A DNA stretch of 64,000 nucleotides from Thermothelomyces thermophilus ATCC 42464. Taxonomy: Eukaryota > Ascomycota > Sordariomycetes > Sordariales > Chaetomiaceae. Positions 1-11,357 of the stretch are shown here, piece by piece. How positions within the stretch are numbered: position 1 is the first letter of the stretch; each line of letters opens with the position of its first letter. The notes below the pieces were generated by a model, which did no database searches, had not been told where the DNA came from, and saw only the letters and a list, made by a program, of their open reading frames with translations. Position numbers and translations under genes: made by a program. The stretch spans positions 9,920,001 to 9,984,000 of the forward strand of contig NC_016472.1 in the NCBI RefSeq assembly GCF_000226095.1. The letters are read 5' to 3'.

Positions 1-480
1 CCGGCCGACTGGTATAACCCACTGCCCCAATTCGTACCGCCCCACGTCTACGCAAGCGGGATGAGCGGCGGCCCGGCCTTCTGGAACGCGACGCCAAATC
101 CGTTCACTGGGGGGTTCCAGCCGAACGGCAACAGCCTGGGCCCTTACGGGGCGCGAACCGGGCACGCGGGCGGGTTGCCAACGCCATCGATGAACGCGAG
201 CTGGAACATGGCCTTCGGCGCCGAGCAGCAGGAGTGTCAAGGAGGGTTCGGTCCCGCGGGCATCGGTCTCGGCCCCGGCGGACCGGGACTCGGCGGCGGC
301 GAATATTACGACTCTTTCCTAATCGGTCGGCACGGCAGTCTGAGCCAAGAGCAGCAGCTGGAACTGATGGACATGCTGGAGACGGAGGGGAAGAGTGACA
401 TTGATAGTTTCTTGAATATGGGCATGGGCATGGGAGGGCCCGGCCAAGGGCAGGGAGGAAATGGAGTTCAATGGGGTTGA
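1..480 (+). CDS. 3' end of an unidentified Gly/Pro/Asn-rich protein gene (5' part outside window)
   Basis: The reading frame is open from base 1 and stops with TGA at 478-480, so this is the last 159 codons of a gene that starts upstream of the window. The visible C-terminus is rich in Gly, Pro, Asn and Met (GGPGLGGGEYYDSF, then MGMGMGGPGQGQGG near the end) with one more structured, acidic stretch around SQEQQLELMDMLETEG. Glycine- and glutamine-rich tails ending in a short acidic helix are common in fungal Zn2Cys6 transcription regulators, but no DNA-binding motif is inside the window, so the function is open. It faces the next gene 3' to 3'. High GC3 is typical of the other genes here. Confidence 0.7.
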   Translation, partial: PADWYNPLPQFVPPHVYASGMSGGPAFWNATPNPFTGGFQPNGNSLGPYGARTGHAGGLPTPSMNASWNMAFGAEQQECQGGFGPAGIGLGPGGPGLGGGEYYDSFLIGRHGSLSQEQQLELMDMLETEGKSDIDSFLNMGMGMGGPGQGQGGNGVQWG

Positions 481-1008
481 TCTAGAGCTGAACTTGATTT
501 CCCTGCGGCAAGACTGATCGAGTGGCGGGATGGAGGTATCGAGTATTTCACATATATCAGGGTTATACTTAATCATTCGTGGGGGGGGGAAGGCGCTTTT
601 TGAGGCTGGGGAGGAAAGGTCGGCAAGAATGGGGTCGGTTCCTTGTTGTTTTTGGCTGGGCGATTCCCCTTTCCTCGATACCTGGTTTTCCATGTTGGGT
701 TTGGTTCCGTAGCACATCGTTTCTGAAGATACAATGTCACAAATCCCTATCCCCCTCCCCATTTTCCCCGGCCCCAAGGTCGAAGTTGAGGCCCAAGTTT
801 TTGTGGTTCATGGCAAGTCCAGGTCGGGCGCAGTGCCAGCATAGTCCTAGTCAGACCCCCGCTTTTGACGACGACGACATACATTACAGTCTACAATTAG
901 ACTATTTGTCAACTCTGCCAAACGTGTGTCAAGACAACACTTAGACAGTCTCGTCCCTTTTTTTTCTCTTTTTCCTCGTCTAACTTTGGCTGCATCACAT
1001 AATGTCCC
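481..1008. other. Convergent 3' intergenic spacer
   Basis: This 528-bp stretch lies between two gene ends that face each other. It must hold both 3' UTRs. Short open frames cross it on both strands, but none has coding character. I see no RNA gene or repeat. Confidence 0.6.
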
Positions 1009-3839
1009 CTACGCAGCATCCGTTTCATTTCCACCTTCGTCATGCTCCACTGCCGCACCTCCTTTGAGGCCACCACCACCACCCACGGGACCCTCCGAGG
1101 CACTTCCGACAGGGCCGACGACGCCGACGACGGCCCTATTGGCGGGCTTCTTCCTCCGCTTGCGCACCCCTCCCTCGCCTGCGCCGAGCTCCGTGCTCCT
1201 ACTAGGGGGAGGCGCCTGTGTGACCCAGCGGGTGATGGCGCTCGCGCGTTCCGACGAGATGGGGTAGTAGTCCCGCCCATCGTCGAATTGGGACGACGGC
1301 TGGGCACGGCGGCGGGTGCTGGTGCTGGTGCTGATGGTAGTGGTACCGACGCCGGCAGATACGGCCGCGGATGCTGGCGACGAGGCTGGAACTGGGGCCG
1401 AGGCCGCCGCGGACGGCTTTGCGGGGTCGGTAGCGGTAATGGCTTCGCTGCTGCCGTCGTTATCAGTCGCCGCGGGTGCGGTTGTGACGGTAGCGTCCAT
1501 GGAACTCGCTTTTGAAGTGGCATGATAGCTGCCGAGTGCGCTGCCCGGTGCCTCACCGCGCAACTCGCTGCTCAGGAACTTCGCATCGAGCGCGGCGGCG
1601 GCATTATCCAGACGGTAATCGTGTTCGGCGCGCAACTGGCGGGCGCGAATGGCCAAGCGGAGCGTGGACTCGTCGGTCACGCGGTCGTCGCCAAGGGCAT
1701 CCAAGACAGCTTGTTGGTGGATGCGGTCCCTGCGCTGCTTATCGCCACTACCAGGAGCAGCCGCTGAGGCATCCGGGGCCGTACTTCCACTGTCGTCTCC
1801 CGGGCTGGTCGGAGCCTTGGGTTGCCGGGTAGGTGGGACGGAGAGCGGCACTGGTGTGGCGCCATTTCCGGAACACTGAAAAAGCGGGAGGGGAGCCGGC
1901 GCACAGAGATCCTCCCAAGAACCGACCAGCTGGATCCAGTTGCCACCTGCTCGCAGCACCTCGATCCAGTCCGCACGCGCCGGACACCTGCTAGACTGGA
2001 ACACGGGATAGCCGTCGGCGAGGCGGGTGAGGCGGGCAACCATGTTGGCGTGGCGCAGCAACTCTTTGGCCGACGTCTGGATCAGGGAGTGGCATAGCAG
2101 GAGGGCATGAAGGGCGTCGGTGAGGAGGGGATGGCACGTCAACGCTTCGGTCGTGGTTCGGACAGGCCCCGGGGAGGAGGGTGGTTCAGGAACCATTTCC
2201 GTGACCGGGTAAGGGGGGAGGCCGGCAGGAGGGAAGGACGTGAAGAGATCCGAGAGCGCGTAGACACGGTGAGGCGGGAACGTTGGCTCTCCTTCACCAG
2301 CCGACGGCGAACGCGGCCCGGACAGGTGGCTCTGGGACCGTGGTGGTTTGGCGCCATTCACGGCGCAGTTTACCTTGCGCGCGAAGTCGTCGGCGACCTC
2401 GATGGGCAGGTCTGGCGAATACTCGAAAAAGGACAGATAGGCGGTATAGTCGCGCAATGCCCGCTTTGCGTTCAATCTCACGAGCTTCCTCGCCTCGGCC
2501 ATTCTCATCTGTGCCTTCTTCTCCGCTGCCGACGGCTCCTCCTTGGGTAGCCGCTCCGTAGCTCCGGTCTCGACGACGACGACGCCATCAGCATGTCCGG
2601 TGGCTGGAGCTGAGTCGGCCGGTAAGGCAACAGCAACGTATCGGCAAGCGATGGCCAGATAAACGCCGGCTCTCTGGAAGAGCAATTGCATCTCCAAACT
2701 GCTCGGCTGGTCCTCCGGCTTCAAAATGACATCCTCCTGCCTCCGACGGGTCCCATGCAGGAGGTTCTCCGGCTGCCGGGACTCCTGTGACGGCTTCGAC
2801 GACGCATGGGCAGGGCGGTACAGGCGATGAAGCTTGAGGGCTTCGGTCAGATCGTCGACTGCGCCCTGGTAATCGCCCTTGAAAATGCGCACCATGGCCC
2901 TCGTCCTGAGAGGTGCTGGATTCGACGGCCTCGCGGCAATCATGTCGTTTATCGGACTCAGGCTCGTGCACTCGGCCAGCTGGCGGCTCGGGATCTTCTC
3001 GTGAAAGAAGTGGACGTACTTGGCATCGGCGTCGTGAGGGTTGCGTTGAAGTACGAGGGAGGCCACCTCCTCGAGGGAAGAGGCGCTTTGCATAGTCGCG
3101 ACGCTGCTGGCAATCTCGTCCAACCAGTAAGCCTCCATCAGCTTTTGCGTTGCCTGCTCCCTCATCCGGTGTCTCCTCTCCGCGCTGAGCTTCGTCTGTG
3201 GCGGCGGGCGGGCGCCGTAGCCGAACCCCAGTATGTCTGCATGGTGGGAACCGCCGCCGGGAACGCCCCGTTGGCCGATCGAGGCCACGCCGCTGGCCGC
3301 GCGAACTGTGAGATTGGTCGCCTCGTCGACGAGCCGCCTGATCTTGACCAGGTCAAAGAAGACGGCCGGGTCGATGGGCCGCGGTCTCGGGGTGTTATAG
3401 TTCGCATTGGCAATGGTCTCGAGAATCTCCGGGGGCAGCTGAAGCCATGGGCCGTGGAACGAAGAGATGTAGCGCCAATGTCTGCGAGACCGGGGTGGGT
3501 TAGTCGTCGCTTCGCCAGTATTCAGAGTATTCAAGAGCTCAGCACAACATCTGGTGTTCGGTGGAAAGAATTGAGCTGGTACTGGACGGTGGGAGAGAGA
3601 TTGGCGACATGGCGAACTGCGGAGGGGAGGGGAGGTTGACGAGGCAGGGGCGGGAAGGAAGCGCACTTATTCCTACAGATTACAAGCACCTGCTGCGATG
3701 GTGCTGGTTGCGGGGCAACCTTGAGCTTTGGGGGCTTTTTCGTGGCTGCCAGCGGTTGCGACGGCGACGGCGACGGCGAGCGGTCACTGGGATGCTCGCC
3801 GTGGTCGCCGACGAGCTCCGTCACCTGCTTGCTGGGCAT
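1009..3839 (-). CDS. Conserved fungal TPR-like protein of unknown function
   Basis: Proposed CDS is complement(join(1009..3481, 3667..3839)), 881 residues. The intron (3482-3666) has a GTGCGC donor, a CTAAC branch point and a CGCAG acceptor; joining in phase 2 gives the continuous segment CRNKHWRYISSFHGPW, followed by LQLPPEILE and a stretch ending PRPIDPAVFFDLVKIRRL. This looks like a conserved fungal family often annotated only as hypothetical or 'histidine kinase group' protein (recalled, not searched). A helical repeat resembling a TPR (RTRAMVRIFKGDYQGAVDDL) lies near residue 250-270. The C-terminal third is Ala/Ser/Thr-rich and low complexity, with a basic cluster RKRRKKP about 50 residues from the end, possibly a nuclear signal. 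An in-frame ATG at 3929 would add 30 residues. There is no evidence of a kinase domain. Confidence 0.8.
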
Positions 3840-5106
3840 CTCCGGTCGGTCGAAGCAGAGCTCGGCCGAGATAATGCGCGACTGCGGCTCAAGCGGGTCG
3901 CGGCGGCGCAGTGGGACGGGAGAAAGCAAAGGCAGCGGGTAATTAGTTAGCGGGCGGGCAGTGGGCTCTCCTCCAAATTTCTGGGACGCGGAGCGCGGGG
4001 ATTTTGGGGAGAGTCGATGAGTCAGTTGACAATTGCATCCTCACCGAAACCGCCTTTGATCAATCGGCACCGCTCGGGATCGTTACCGGGAGATGAAAGT
4101 AGCCTCCCCCCGAGAGCAGGCGGCGAAGCAATCGCAAAAGCAGAACAACGGTTTCAATCAATTGCCTTCGTCTCCGACCCGGCGCGGCCAGGTACTACCA
4201 CCCGCGCGGTGCACATCTGGATGGAAACATCACGTGCCAACCCGAGAACATAAAGTGAGGATCTGCCAGCATACGATCTAGCGATTCTAAAAGGGGATGC
4301 AAAAGCAAGCTCATAGATTGAGAGGCTCTTTCTGTGATGTTGACGACCTTTTGTTGGTCCGGGAGATCTCACGTTGTTAGGTAGAGAGGTAACTATAATA
4401 AGCAGAGATCCAATTGCGCCAACCTGCAGGGAGCGAGATGTAGCAGGAGCAACCCTAACCCCTCTGTTCTGCCGAAGGGAGCGCACTTGGCTTAGCTATG
4501 ACGGCCCTCGCCTGAATCGAATGCGTACCGAATTACGCACCCAACGGAAAGTTGAGAATGGCTGACCGAGTACTGCGAACTTTTAAATTCGAAATGCACT
4601 ACTACGCGTGAACAAAGAATGCACCATGCATGAACGTACGGAAATCTAGCGATATGCGAGATTCTGGATATTTTTATCCCTCCCTCTTTCGAGCCGGGAG
4701 ACGTGATTGGGTGTACCGTAGCCGCCCGCTCCTGGGCGCTTGCAACAACCAATTGCTAGGCAGTCTTGTGGCCCTCCTGGACGGCATCAACGGGGCCTTT
4801 CCATGGATGTTCATCAACTGCTGCCGGCATACCCACCAACAGATGTTGTGCAACTGCTGCATGGTAGCGGTTGGCATCCTAGAATGGCGAGTTTTATCTT
4901 CGTTCCCTCCACCCCGCACGCAATGTTCATGATTCCATTTCCATCCTTCTTCAACTGGCCATCGTGCGCAATTGAAAGTTGAGAGTCGAAACTGTTCAGC
5001 TTCAGAAGCCGAACCGCGCGCAATTCATCATCGACCAAACGGCATTGCTGATGCTGACCGTGCTGAACATCTCATGTTCGCTGGGGTAGCCTTCGCCAAA
5101 TTCAGC
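3840..5106. other. Divergent intergenic region (promoters of the TPR-like and DOMON-b561 genes)
   Basis: These 1.27 kb separate two genes transcribed away from each other and should carry both promoters. Base composition is mixed, with no RIP signature. Short frames (for example 4630-4932 on plus) have no coding support. No tRNA or repeat was recognised. Confidence 0.5.
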
Positions 5107-6933
5107 ATGTCGTCAAGAAGGCAAGGATTAACACCAAGATGGCAGTGGCCATGGCTGGTTCTATGTAAGTCAGAGTTCCTGACCTGACATACCTTAGCAG
5201 GGGAGAAAAGCTCAGACCTTAGCATCTATTAACAATCAAAGGCCTCCTCGCCCATTTTAAGTTCCAGCTCGTCAGAGCACAATCAGCCGTCCAGACACTC
5301 TTCGTCCTCGACTCGGACACCATTGCCTCCTTTAACGTACCTCCCGAGTCGGACGACATCAACTTCTACGTATTGACCCCGGACTGGTACCAGTACACGG
5401 CCATTGGGTTCGGAGCTACCATGTCAGATTCGTTGATGCTGGTCATGTACCCGTCCGCGGACCGCAAAAGTGAGCCGAGCCCCCAACCCCCCCCCCTTTT
5501 TTTTTTTCCTAGGTTGCCTCTTCAACATTCTAACACCAGGGCACCATCACAGGTGTGACTGTGAGTCCGCGCAAGGCTAGGTAAGAAAATTCCGCCATTA
5601 TGCGTCCGGACTCGCCCAACTCATCCCATAATCCAGGGGCAACACTGAGCCTGTCTACTCCCCTGACACGCAGCTCGTCATCCACGACACGAGCATCGAC
5701 GAAGAGAACTCCAACATGGTGGTCAACGCCACCTGCCGCCGCTGCCTGCCCTATGCCACAGCCAATTCCGCTTCCGGAGTCGAACGGACGGCCAGCATGA
5801 TGTTCGCCGTCGGGCCTGAGCTTGCCCTCAACACTGATGACCTCGACGCCCGGATACGGCGGCATGTCGCCTATGGTCCGTCCAGCCCCTCCAATCCCGT
5901 CATCTTCCTTCTTCTTTTTTTATTTGTTTCATTTGCACCCTCTTCCACAGATTGTGGCTAACGAGAGGGGGAGGGGGGAAACAAACCTTGATTAAATCAA
6001 CAGGCAACTTTGAAATCGACCTCCGCAAGGCCACAGGCGAAGGGGGCATCGGCGAGGGCATCTCCGGTGGCAACTCGAGTGACGCGGTCCTGTCCGGCGA
6101 GCGCGGGCTGGTCCAGGACAGCAACAAGGCCGCAACGGCCCACGGCATCCTGTACGCCCTGGTGGCGCTCGCCGTCGCCCCGTTCGACTCGCTGGTCGCG
6201 GGAGCCCTCAGAACCAGGTGGGCCTGGGTCCACGGTCTCACGGCGACCGTGTATTTTGCGTTTGTCATCGGCGCCTTGGTGCCGGGCGTCATGGTTAGCC
6301 GAGAGCACGTCGCGGTATGTCGTCTCTCCTCGGGGATCCACGTTCTCTTCTTAGGTGGTGTTAAAGGGGTGAGCGGCTGACAAGGAGTTGCCCGCTCATA
6401 GACCCAGCGGTTCCGCACCGGCCACCAGGTCCTCGGGCTGCTCGCCGTTGTTGCGCTGACCATCATGTTCGTCTGGGGCATTGCCCTCTCGTGGATCAAG
6501 CATTCTGCCAACAAGCGCGGCCAGGAGCCGCCCGAGAACACACACCTGTTGGGCATGATCCATCGGTGGACGTGCAGAACGATATGGGTGCTCTTCTTGG
6601 TCAATGTTGGACTGTAAGTGTCAATGGCGCTCTCCTTTCCCCCATCCTCCCCTCCCCCCAACCCCCCGGCAGATCATGGTTCGATTGCCTAGCAGATATA
6701 AATGAGCCAGACTAACGTGGTACAATGCTAGGGGTCTGAAGCTGTCCGAGCACAAGACGGTGCTGATCTTTGGCTACATGGCGGTGGCTCTAGCTGTGTT
6801 GGTCGTCTTGATTCCCATCTATTTCTGTCTCTGGAAATGCTCGAAGAGGGGAAGAGAGAAAGAAGGTTCAATCGAGATGCCCACCATCTACGACCACAAC
6901 TCCAACTATCTTGGAGTACATCACAGGAATTGA
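5107..6933 (+). CDS. DOMON domain plus cytochrome b561-type membrane protein
   Basis: Proposed CDS is join(5107..5164, 5242..5469, 5553..5580, 5637..5875, 6004..6314, 6402..6613, 6732..6933), 425 residues, all junctions in phase. The start was chosen because it gives a signal peptide: basic MSSRRQ then hydrophobic WPWLVLCLLAH, ending LVRAQS. Residues about 35-190 form a DOMON (cellobiose-dehydrogenase-type haem) domain, with FVLDSDTIASFNVP, DWYQYTAIGFG, VTVSPR and GNTEPVYSP. The second half has four to five membrane helices with histidines placed as in b561 haem ligands: AHGILYAL, WVHGLTA, TGHQVLGLLA and MIHRWTC. The tail is basic and cytosolic (CSKRGREKEG). By family, such proteins are predicted to move electrons across the membrane between extracellular and cytosolic redox partners; the substrate is unknown. 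Exon 3 is only 28 nt. Confidence 0.88.
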
Positions 6934-7508
6934 TGGAATTTTAAGGGTTCTAGTCGTAGGCGCTGGGACTGACTGGTTGGACGATGACTTTCTTTTATTT
7001 TTCTTCTCTTTTTCCTAGACCTGCTCTTAGATGATTATTGGGTATAAGCATCATCAAAGGTATGCTCGGCTTTCGTTGTTTCTCTGCGCTGTGCTCACGA
7101 CTGAGTAGCCGCGACAACTAAAATTGAAATCAGGCTGTGACAGTTGTATTCTTGGTTCATTCCGGAGTCGTCCTGTAAACAAATTAGACACTTCCTCTAA
7201 TATTGAAGCCCTTTCCAGGTCGCCAAAATGACACTCTATGGCGACTGTCATGTAAAAAAGGCCAGGCTTCCTTTCCCTTTCTTTCCTTGTCTCGTTCCTA
7301 TGCAAAACTCAACAACCCCAAACACTCTAAGCACATGAACTACATTACGTCTTGAAGGGTTATCGAGTAGAGTACATGGAGACATAAATGACTTGTGCCC
7401 TAGACACCTTCCAATCCACCGCAGAATATCCCGAATACCAACTCCATGCAGCGAGCCGAAAACGGAAAGAGAAAAAATAAGACGTGTATTATCGTCTGGT
7501 ACACTCCT
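6934..7508. other. Convergent 3' intergenic spacer
   Basis: These 575 bp hold the 3' ends of the DOMON-b561 gene (plus) and the kinase gene (minus). A minus-strand frame at 7054-7305 lacks coding character. Nothing else is seen. Confidence 0.5.
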
Positions 7509-9525
7509 TCATTCGTTGTTTTCCAGCTCTTCCTGCCCAGACTTCGAGTCCATTACGGAGGCAAAGTAAGGGTGGTCGAGCAGGTTCCCCGCGGTGGCTC
7601 GCTCCTCCGGGATCCATTTGAGCATGCTGCTGATGAGGTCGAGGAACAGGGCCCGTTCCTCATCCTCCAGCGGATATGTTAAACTGCCTTCGAGGCTCAG
7701 GCCGGGACGAATGAGATCCTTGCGGATGAACTCTCCTGGAGGACAGACAGTTGCGGTTAGACTAGCCTTGCCCCGGGTATGCAGATAGGTGTGCAGGAGT
7801 ACGGAGAGGTAGCGTAGAGAGGAAGAGGGAGAGAGATGCCACGTGGATAAGAGGGCAATCAGACGGGGTTAGAGAGCAATGAGGGTTACACGAACCACTG
7901 TCGTCGAAAAATGGCCCTCCCCAGAACTCTGCCACCGTTTTGCACGGTTTCCCCTGCGGGTTGATGATGGGATTCCGGGCCTCGATGTGGCGGTTCGCGC
8001 GCTCTCGCTCGATCAGTTCCTTCGGCGGCAGCCCAAAGTACGAGATGATCTGAGCGAGGTGGGCCTGCGCGCTGTAATTTCCGTCTTTATCGCACATGTA
8101 GTCTCTCTCAAACAGGTCGCTTCCCTGCATCATCTTCCATACCTTTTGATTCGGCCTGTTAGGAGATGTCACATTGAAAGAGAGAAAAGAGAATCAAAAT
8201 ACCAAAAAAAAAAAAGGAAATCAAAGAACATGAAAAGAATTAGAGAAGAGAAGAAGAGAGCACAGACGCAGGGATCGAGAGGTAAGCAAAACGTACCACC
8301 AAGCCGATGTTCCACATGTCGATGGGTGCTGACCAGCCTGCCCCCAGCAAGACTTCTGGGGCGCGGTATGTGTGCGGCTGGACGAGGGGGTGCAGGTAGG
8401 CTTTGCCTGGTTTCAATGGATATGTCCTATCGAAGTCCGAAAGCTGGCATGTGAACTTGAGGCTCCGAAAGGGCCCCAGATGGGGGTGGGAGACGTAGGT
8501 GGCCCGGCCGTCCGGGCTGACATGGCGCGGCTGAGGTCCCTGCTTCTGTTTTTCACGAACGAAGTCGTCCAGCACGGCGGGGTCCTCGACACTGAGCAGG
8601 ATGTTTTCCTCCTTGATATCTGGGATTGAAGGGAGAAGCGGCTTGTGAGTAGTATGTCATACCACCAGCATCCAGGGTTACCTAAGGTCTGAGTGAAGAG
8701 AAAGAATGGAAAAGGAATGAAGGGAGATAAAGGCGCACCCGTGTGAATGACGCCGCAGGCTTCGTGAAGATAGTGTACGGCGCCGAGGAGCCGAGCGGCC
8801 AGCAGCTTTGTCAGTACCGGAGTGACTTCTCTTCCGAATTCGTGCTCTTGGAAGGTGTCGAGACTCTCTCGCATTGGAAGGTAGACGAGACACGGATGGG
8901 ACCCATCCGGGCCTTCGAGATCGAAGCTGTCAATGGGGAGCCTGAGAAGACTGGCGAAGCCCGACTCTGGCGCTGCCGTAGCAATGTGGTCGCAGAGGGC
9001 CTTTTCTTCCTTGACAGTCTCGAGGTCACGGACCCCAATCTTGACGGTGACATAGCGGGGTTCCGTCGGCTCATTCTCGCGCCTAATTCATGAGACAGGA
9101 CGAACGGTCTATCATCATCTCGAATATGATCGTGCGATTGGCAGGAGAAGCACATACCAGCTCAGATTTTCAGCAAGCCAGACGGTCGAATAAGCGCCAT
9201 ATCCGAGCTTCGAGACGATCCGATACTTGGAGTTGAGGATCTGGTCAGGGTGCGTTGGGTGGAAGAGCTCGCGACGGTAAGTGGGCAAGGTCGCCTCCTC
9301 GATCGGGCCGTCGACGAGGTAATAATTAAACGACCGTGGAGGATGACTCTGGTTGAGCTCGCGGCCCGTGTGGGCGGTCGACATCATCTTGCTTGCACGC
9401 ACCAGGAGCACAGAGGGCAGCCGGATTCGTGCTTTTGAGAGGTTGCCGGTGAACGACCTTGTTATGCATCGGGTCGACCTCGCGAGACCAGGCCCAAACG
9501 AGAGCGTTGGCCTTAACAGTGGCAT
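7509..9525 (-). CDS. SRPK-like serine protein kinase (fungal accessory type)
   Basis: Proposed CDS is complement(join(7509..7735, 7896..8142, 8297..8619, 8739..9082, 9158..9525)), 502 residues, every junction in phase. Kinase landmarks in order: glycine loop KLGYGAYSTVWLAE near residue 110, lysine in YVTVKIG near 137, catalytic loop HTDIKEENIL near 237, and HTYRAPEVLLG followed by PIDMWNIGLV. HTDIK in place of HRDLK and a spliced GLV-VWKMM junction fit the SR-protein-kinase (SRPK/Sky1) group. The usual DFG is replaced by SDFDRTYPL. The C-terminal lobe ends with PEERATAGNLLDHPYF. The N-terminus MPLLRPTLSFGPGLAR..TRSFTG is basic and Ser/Thr-rich, like a mitochondrial presequence; a later start at MMSTAHTG is the alternative. 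By family it would phosphorylate Arg/Ser-rich proteins, but the many fungal accessory members have no known substrates. Confidence 0.87.
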
Positions 9526-11144
9526 GGTCGTGGGTCGGCCGATGCGCCGCGAGGCCGCATAAATGCTGAAGTGGCTTGGAGAAGCTAAAATGTCGCCCGA
9601 TTCCGGAGCTTATCGTCGCCTACATAGGTGATGTCTGTAACCAACGAAGCTGAAGCAGAAATAAAACGGATGGCGCAGCATGAATGTGAAGGCGTGGGTG
9701 AGCAGCGGAAACTCTTCCAGGGCCTGTTACACAAGGTACTAACCAGTACAGTACAGTACGATACAATTCCCAGCAATTTACGGCCAAGGTTCACGCAAAG
9801 CCCAGCCAAATTGGCCAAAGCTCTGCCAGTTTAGGAAAGAGTTTGCAGTAATTAGCAAATAATACCCACCTTGCATATTCACCTACTTACACGCTCTTTT
9901 GTGCTCACTGCCACTGCCCAAATCATGAGGGAAGAAGGAGTTTATTCCCCTCTCCCGAGCCTCCCGCAGCCTCGCCCAAGTCTGGTTGCTCCGGCAGGGC
10001 CAGACGCCGGCTGCAGGGTCAGGTTGAGCTCCTTCTTGATTACTTCCATCTCTGGGAAGCGGCTTTGCTTCCTTTGTTTCCGGTGTTAAGTGGATAAGCT
10101 TCGCGGCATGACTTGTACCACACTAGACCGTGCTTGGGTTGCCTGCGGCGCAGAGGCCATCGGGGCCGTCAAGGCCGTTGTTTTTCAGGTTGCGGTTCAT
10201 GGGCGGACAGAGTTCCCCCTTCCGCCAACCTCTCTGCTTTTCTCCATGGGGCGATTAGGGAAAAGTCACAGCGGGCGAAATTGTAAGGGCGTTCAAAGGG
10301 GTAGGTGGTCAAGTCAAGCTACCGGCCAAGAAGACAGTCTATCTGATGGGCGGCTCTCTCATCTTGGGCGGTGCTCATCGCTCAGATTCTGCTCCGTCCT
10401 CGTCCACACACGGCATGAGGTTTCGACAAGGAAAGGTACATCTGGGTAAGCAGGTGGTACACACGTGCATTATATCGCGCACTACCTGCACTCGCACTCG
10501 GGCTCTGAATACGGCCCGCAAATGCGCAGGTAACCGGATCGGGGAGGCCCAGGACCGCTCCCTTGCTGAGGCGGCCACGCCGGTGTTCTACCCTCCAAAG
10601 AGAACTTCCCCGCGCTCAGAGTCTCGGAAAAAAGGAAGCCAAAAAATTGAAGACCTCGGTGACCAAGCGCACTGGGTAGATCCGAAGTTCGTCGAGGAAT
10701 GGAGAAAGGAGCAGGAGGAAGGCGCGAAGAAGCAGGAGAAGGGAAGGAAACTGCCAGCGTTCAGGCTCCGGCGTCGATCAAGAAGACGTAAGGTGTGAGT
10801 CCAGGACACCATCGTCCTCGACTCTCCAAAATACGGAATCGGGGGAGGGGGAAAAGAGAGGGGGGAGAGAGAGAGAGATTGGGAGGCACAGGTGCCTCTT
10901 GTCAGGCGGTGCAGCATTGTGCTTTGATCACTGGATTTTAGACCAGATGAATTTGACGTGCTGGCACCCACAACTCACCTGGGCTATATATATTACTAAC
11001 AAGCACCGTGACGATGCTGGGGTCCATCCGAATGCTCTTTTCCCGTTAACATTGCCGATACGGTGTAATCACGTATGTAAATAAGGTACTTTTTTTCTCT
11101 GTGCTCTAATTATGTAAGGCGTTCTTCGATTGCTTGTCAAAGAG
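9526..11144. other. Gene-poor spacer up to the retrotransposon island
   Basis: These 1.6 kb hold the promoter side of the kinase gene and unassigned sequence. The longest frame (10346-10798, plus, 150 codons) ends in a Lys/Arg/Glu-rich tail (WRKEQEEGAKKQEKGRK). I do not recognise it, and the upstream half looks non-coding. GC content falls and simple GA repeats occur near 10850-10880. The target duplication AAGAG of the outer retrotransposon lies at 11140-11144. Confidence 0.4.
10346..10798 (+). CDS. Doubtful small open reading frame with a basic C-terminus
   Basis: A 150-codon frame without recognisable domains. Its last 60 residues are rich in Lys, Arg and Glu and contain DLGDQAHWVDPKFVEEW, which reads more like protein than chance sequence. 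The first half is Arg/Thr/Cys-rich and looks like translated non-coding DNA, so if a gene exists its start or an upstream exon lies elsewhere. No expression signal was identified. Confidence 0.2.
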   Translation: MGGSLILGGAHRSDSAPSSSTHGMRFRQGKVHLGKQVVHTCIISRTTCTRTRALNTARKCAGNRIGEAQDRSLAEAATPVFYPPKRTSPRSESRKKGSQKIEDLGDQAHWVDPKFVEEWRKEQEEGAKKQEKGRKLPAFRLRRRSRRRKV

Positions 11145-11357
11145 TGCCGAACGCAGTAATGAGCTTCCAGGAGCGTTGAAAGCAGTCTATAGTAGATGGC
11201 TTATACGAAGGAAAAGAGTACCTTGTTAAAGCTATCTACAAAGGAGACAAAACGAGTGGTATTTATAGACAAAGGGACTAGCCAATACGTTAAACAGCCT
11301 TATATAGCTATGGCAAACGCATGGCTAATACGTTTAGAAGCTCTATAGCTTCCGACA
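11145..11357 (-). repeat. 3' LTR of element D
   Basis: 213 bp, starting TGCCGAACG and ending CTTCCGACA on plus, i.e. TG(T)...CA read on minus. It is visibly more RIP-mutated than its partner at 40572-40784 (for example AGTCTATAGTAG where the partner has AGTCTGTAGTAG). It ends the element at the left; the adjacent target duplication is AAGAG. Confidence 0.92.

Noticed and set aside
3482-3666. Start of the TPR-like protein at 3666 within an uninterrupted 885-codon frame
   Set aside because: Those first ~60 residues are low-quality sequence. Splicing the intron joins a conserved CRNKHWRYISSFHGPW segment to an upstream exon starting at 3839.
5952-6661. Minus frame of 253 codons over the DOMON-b561 gene
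   Set aside because: The plus strand has consistent splice sites and a complete domain architecture; the minus frame is a shadow.
6675-6690. GGTTCGATTGCC resembling a tRNA T-arm
   Set aside because: It lies in an intron of the DOMON-b561 gene, and the upstream 60 bases do not fold into a tRNA with D-arm and anticodon arm.
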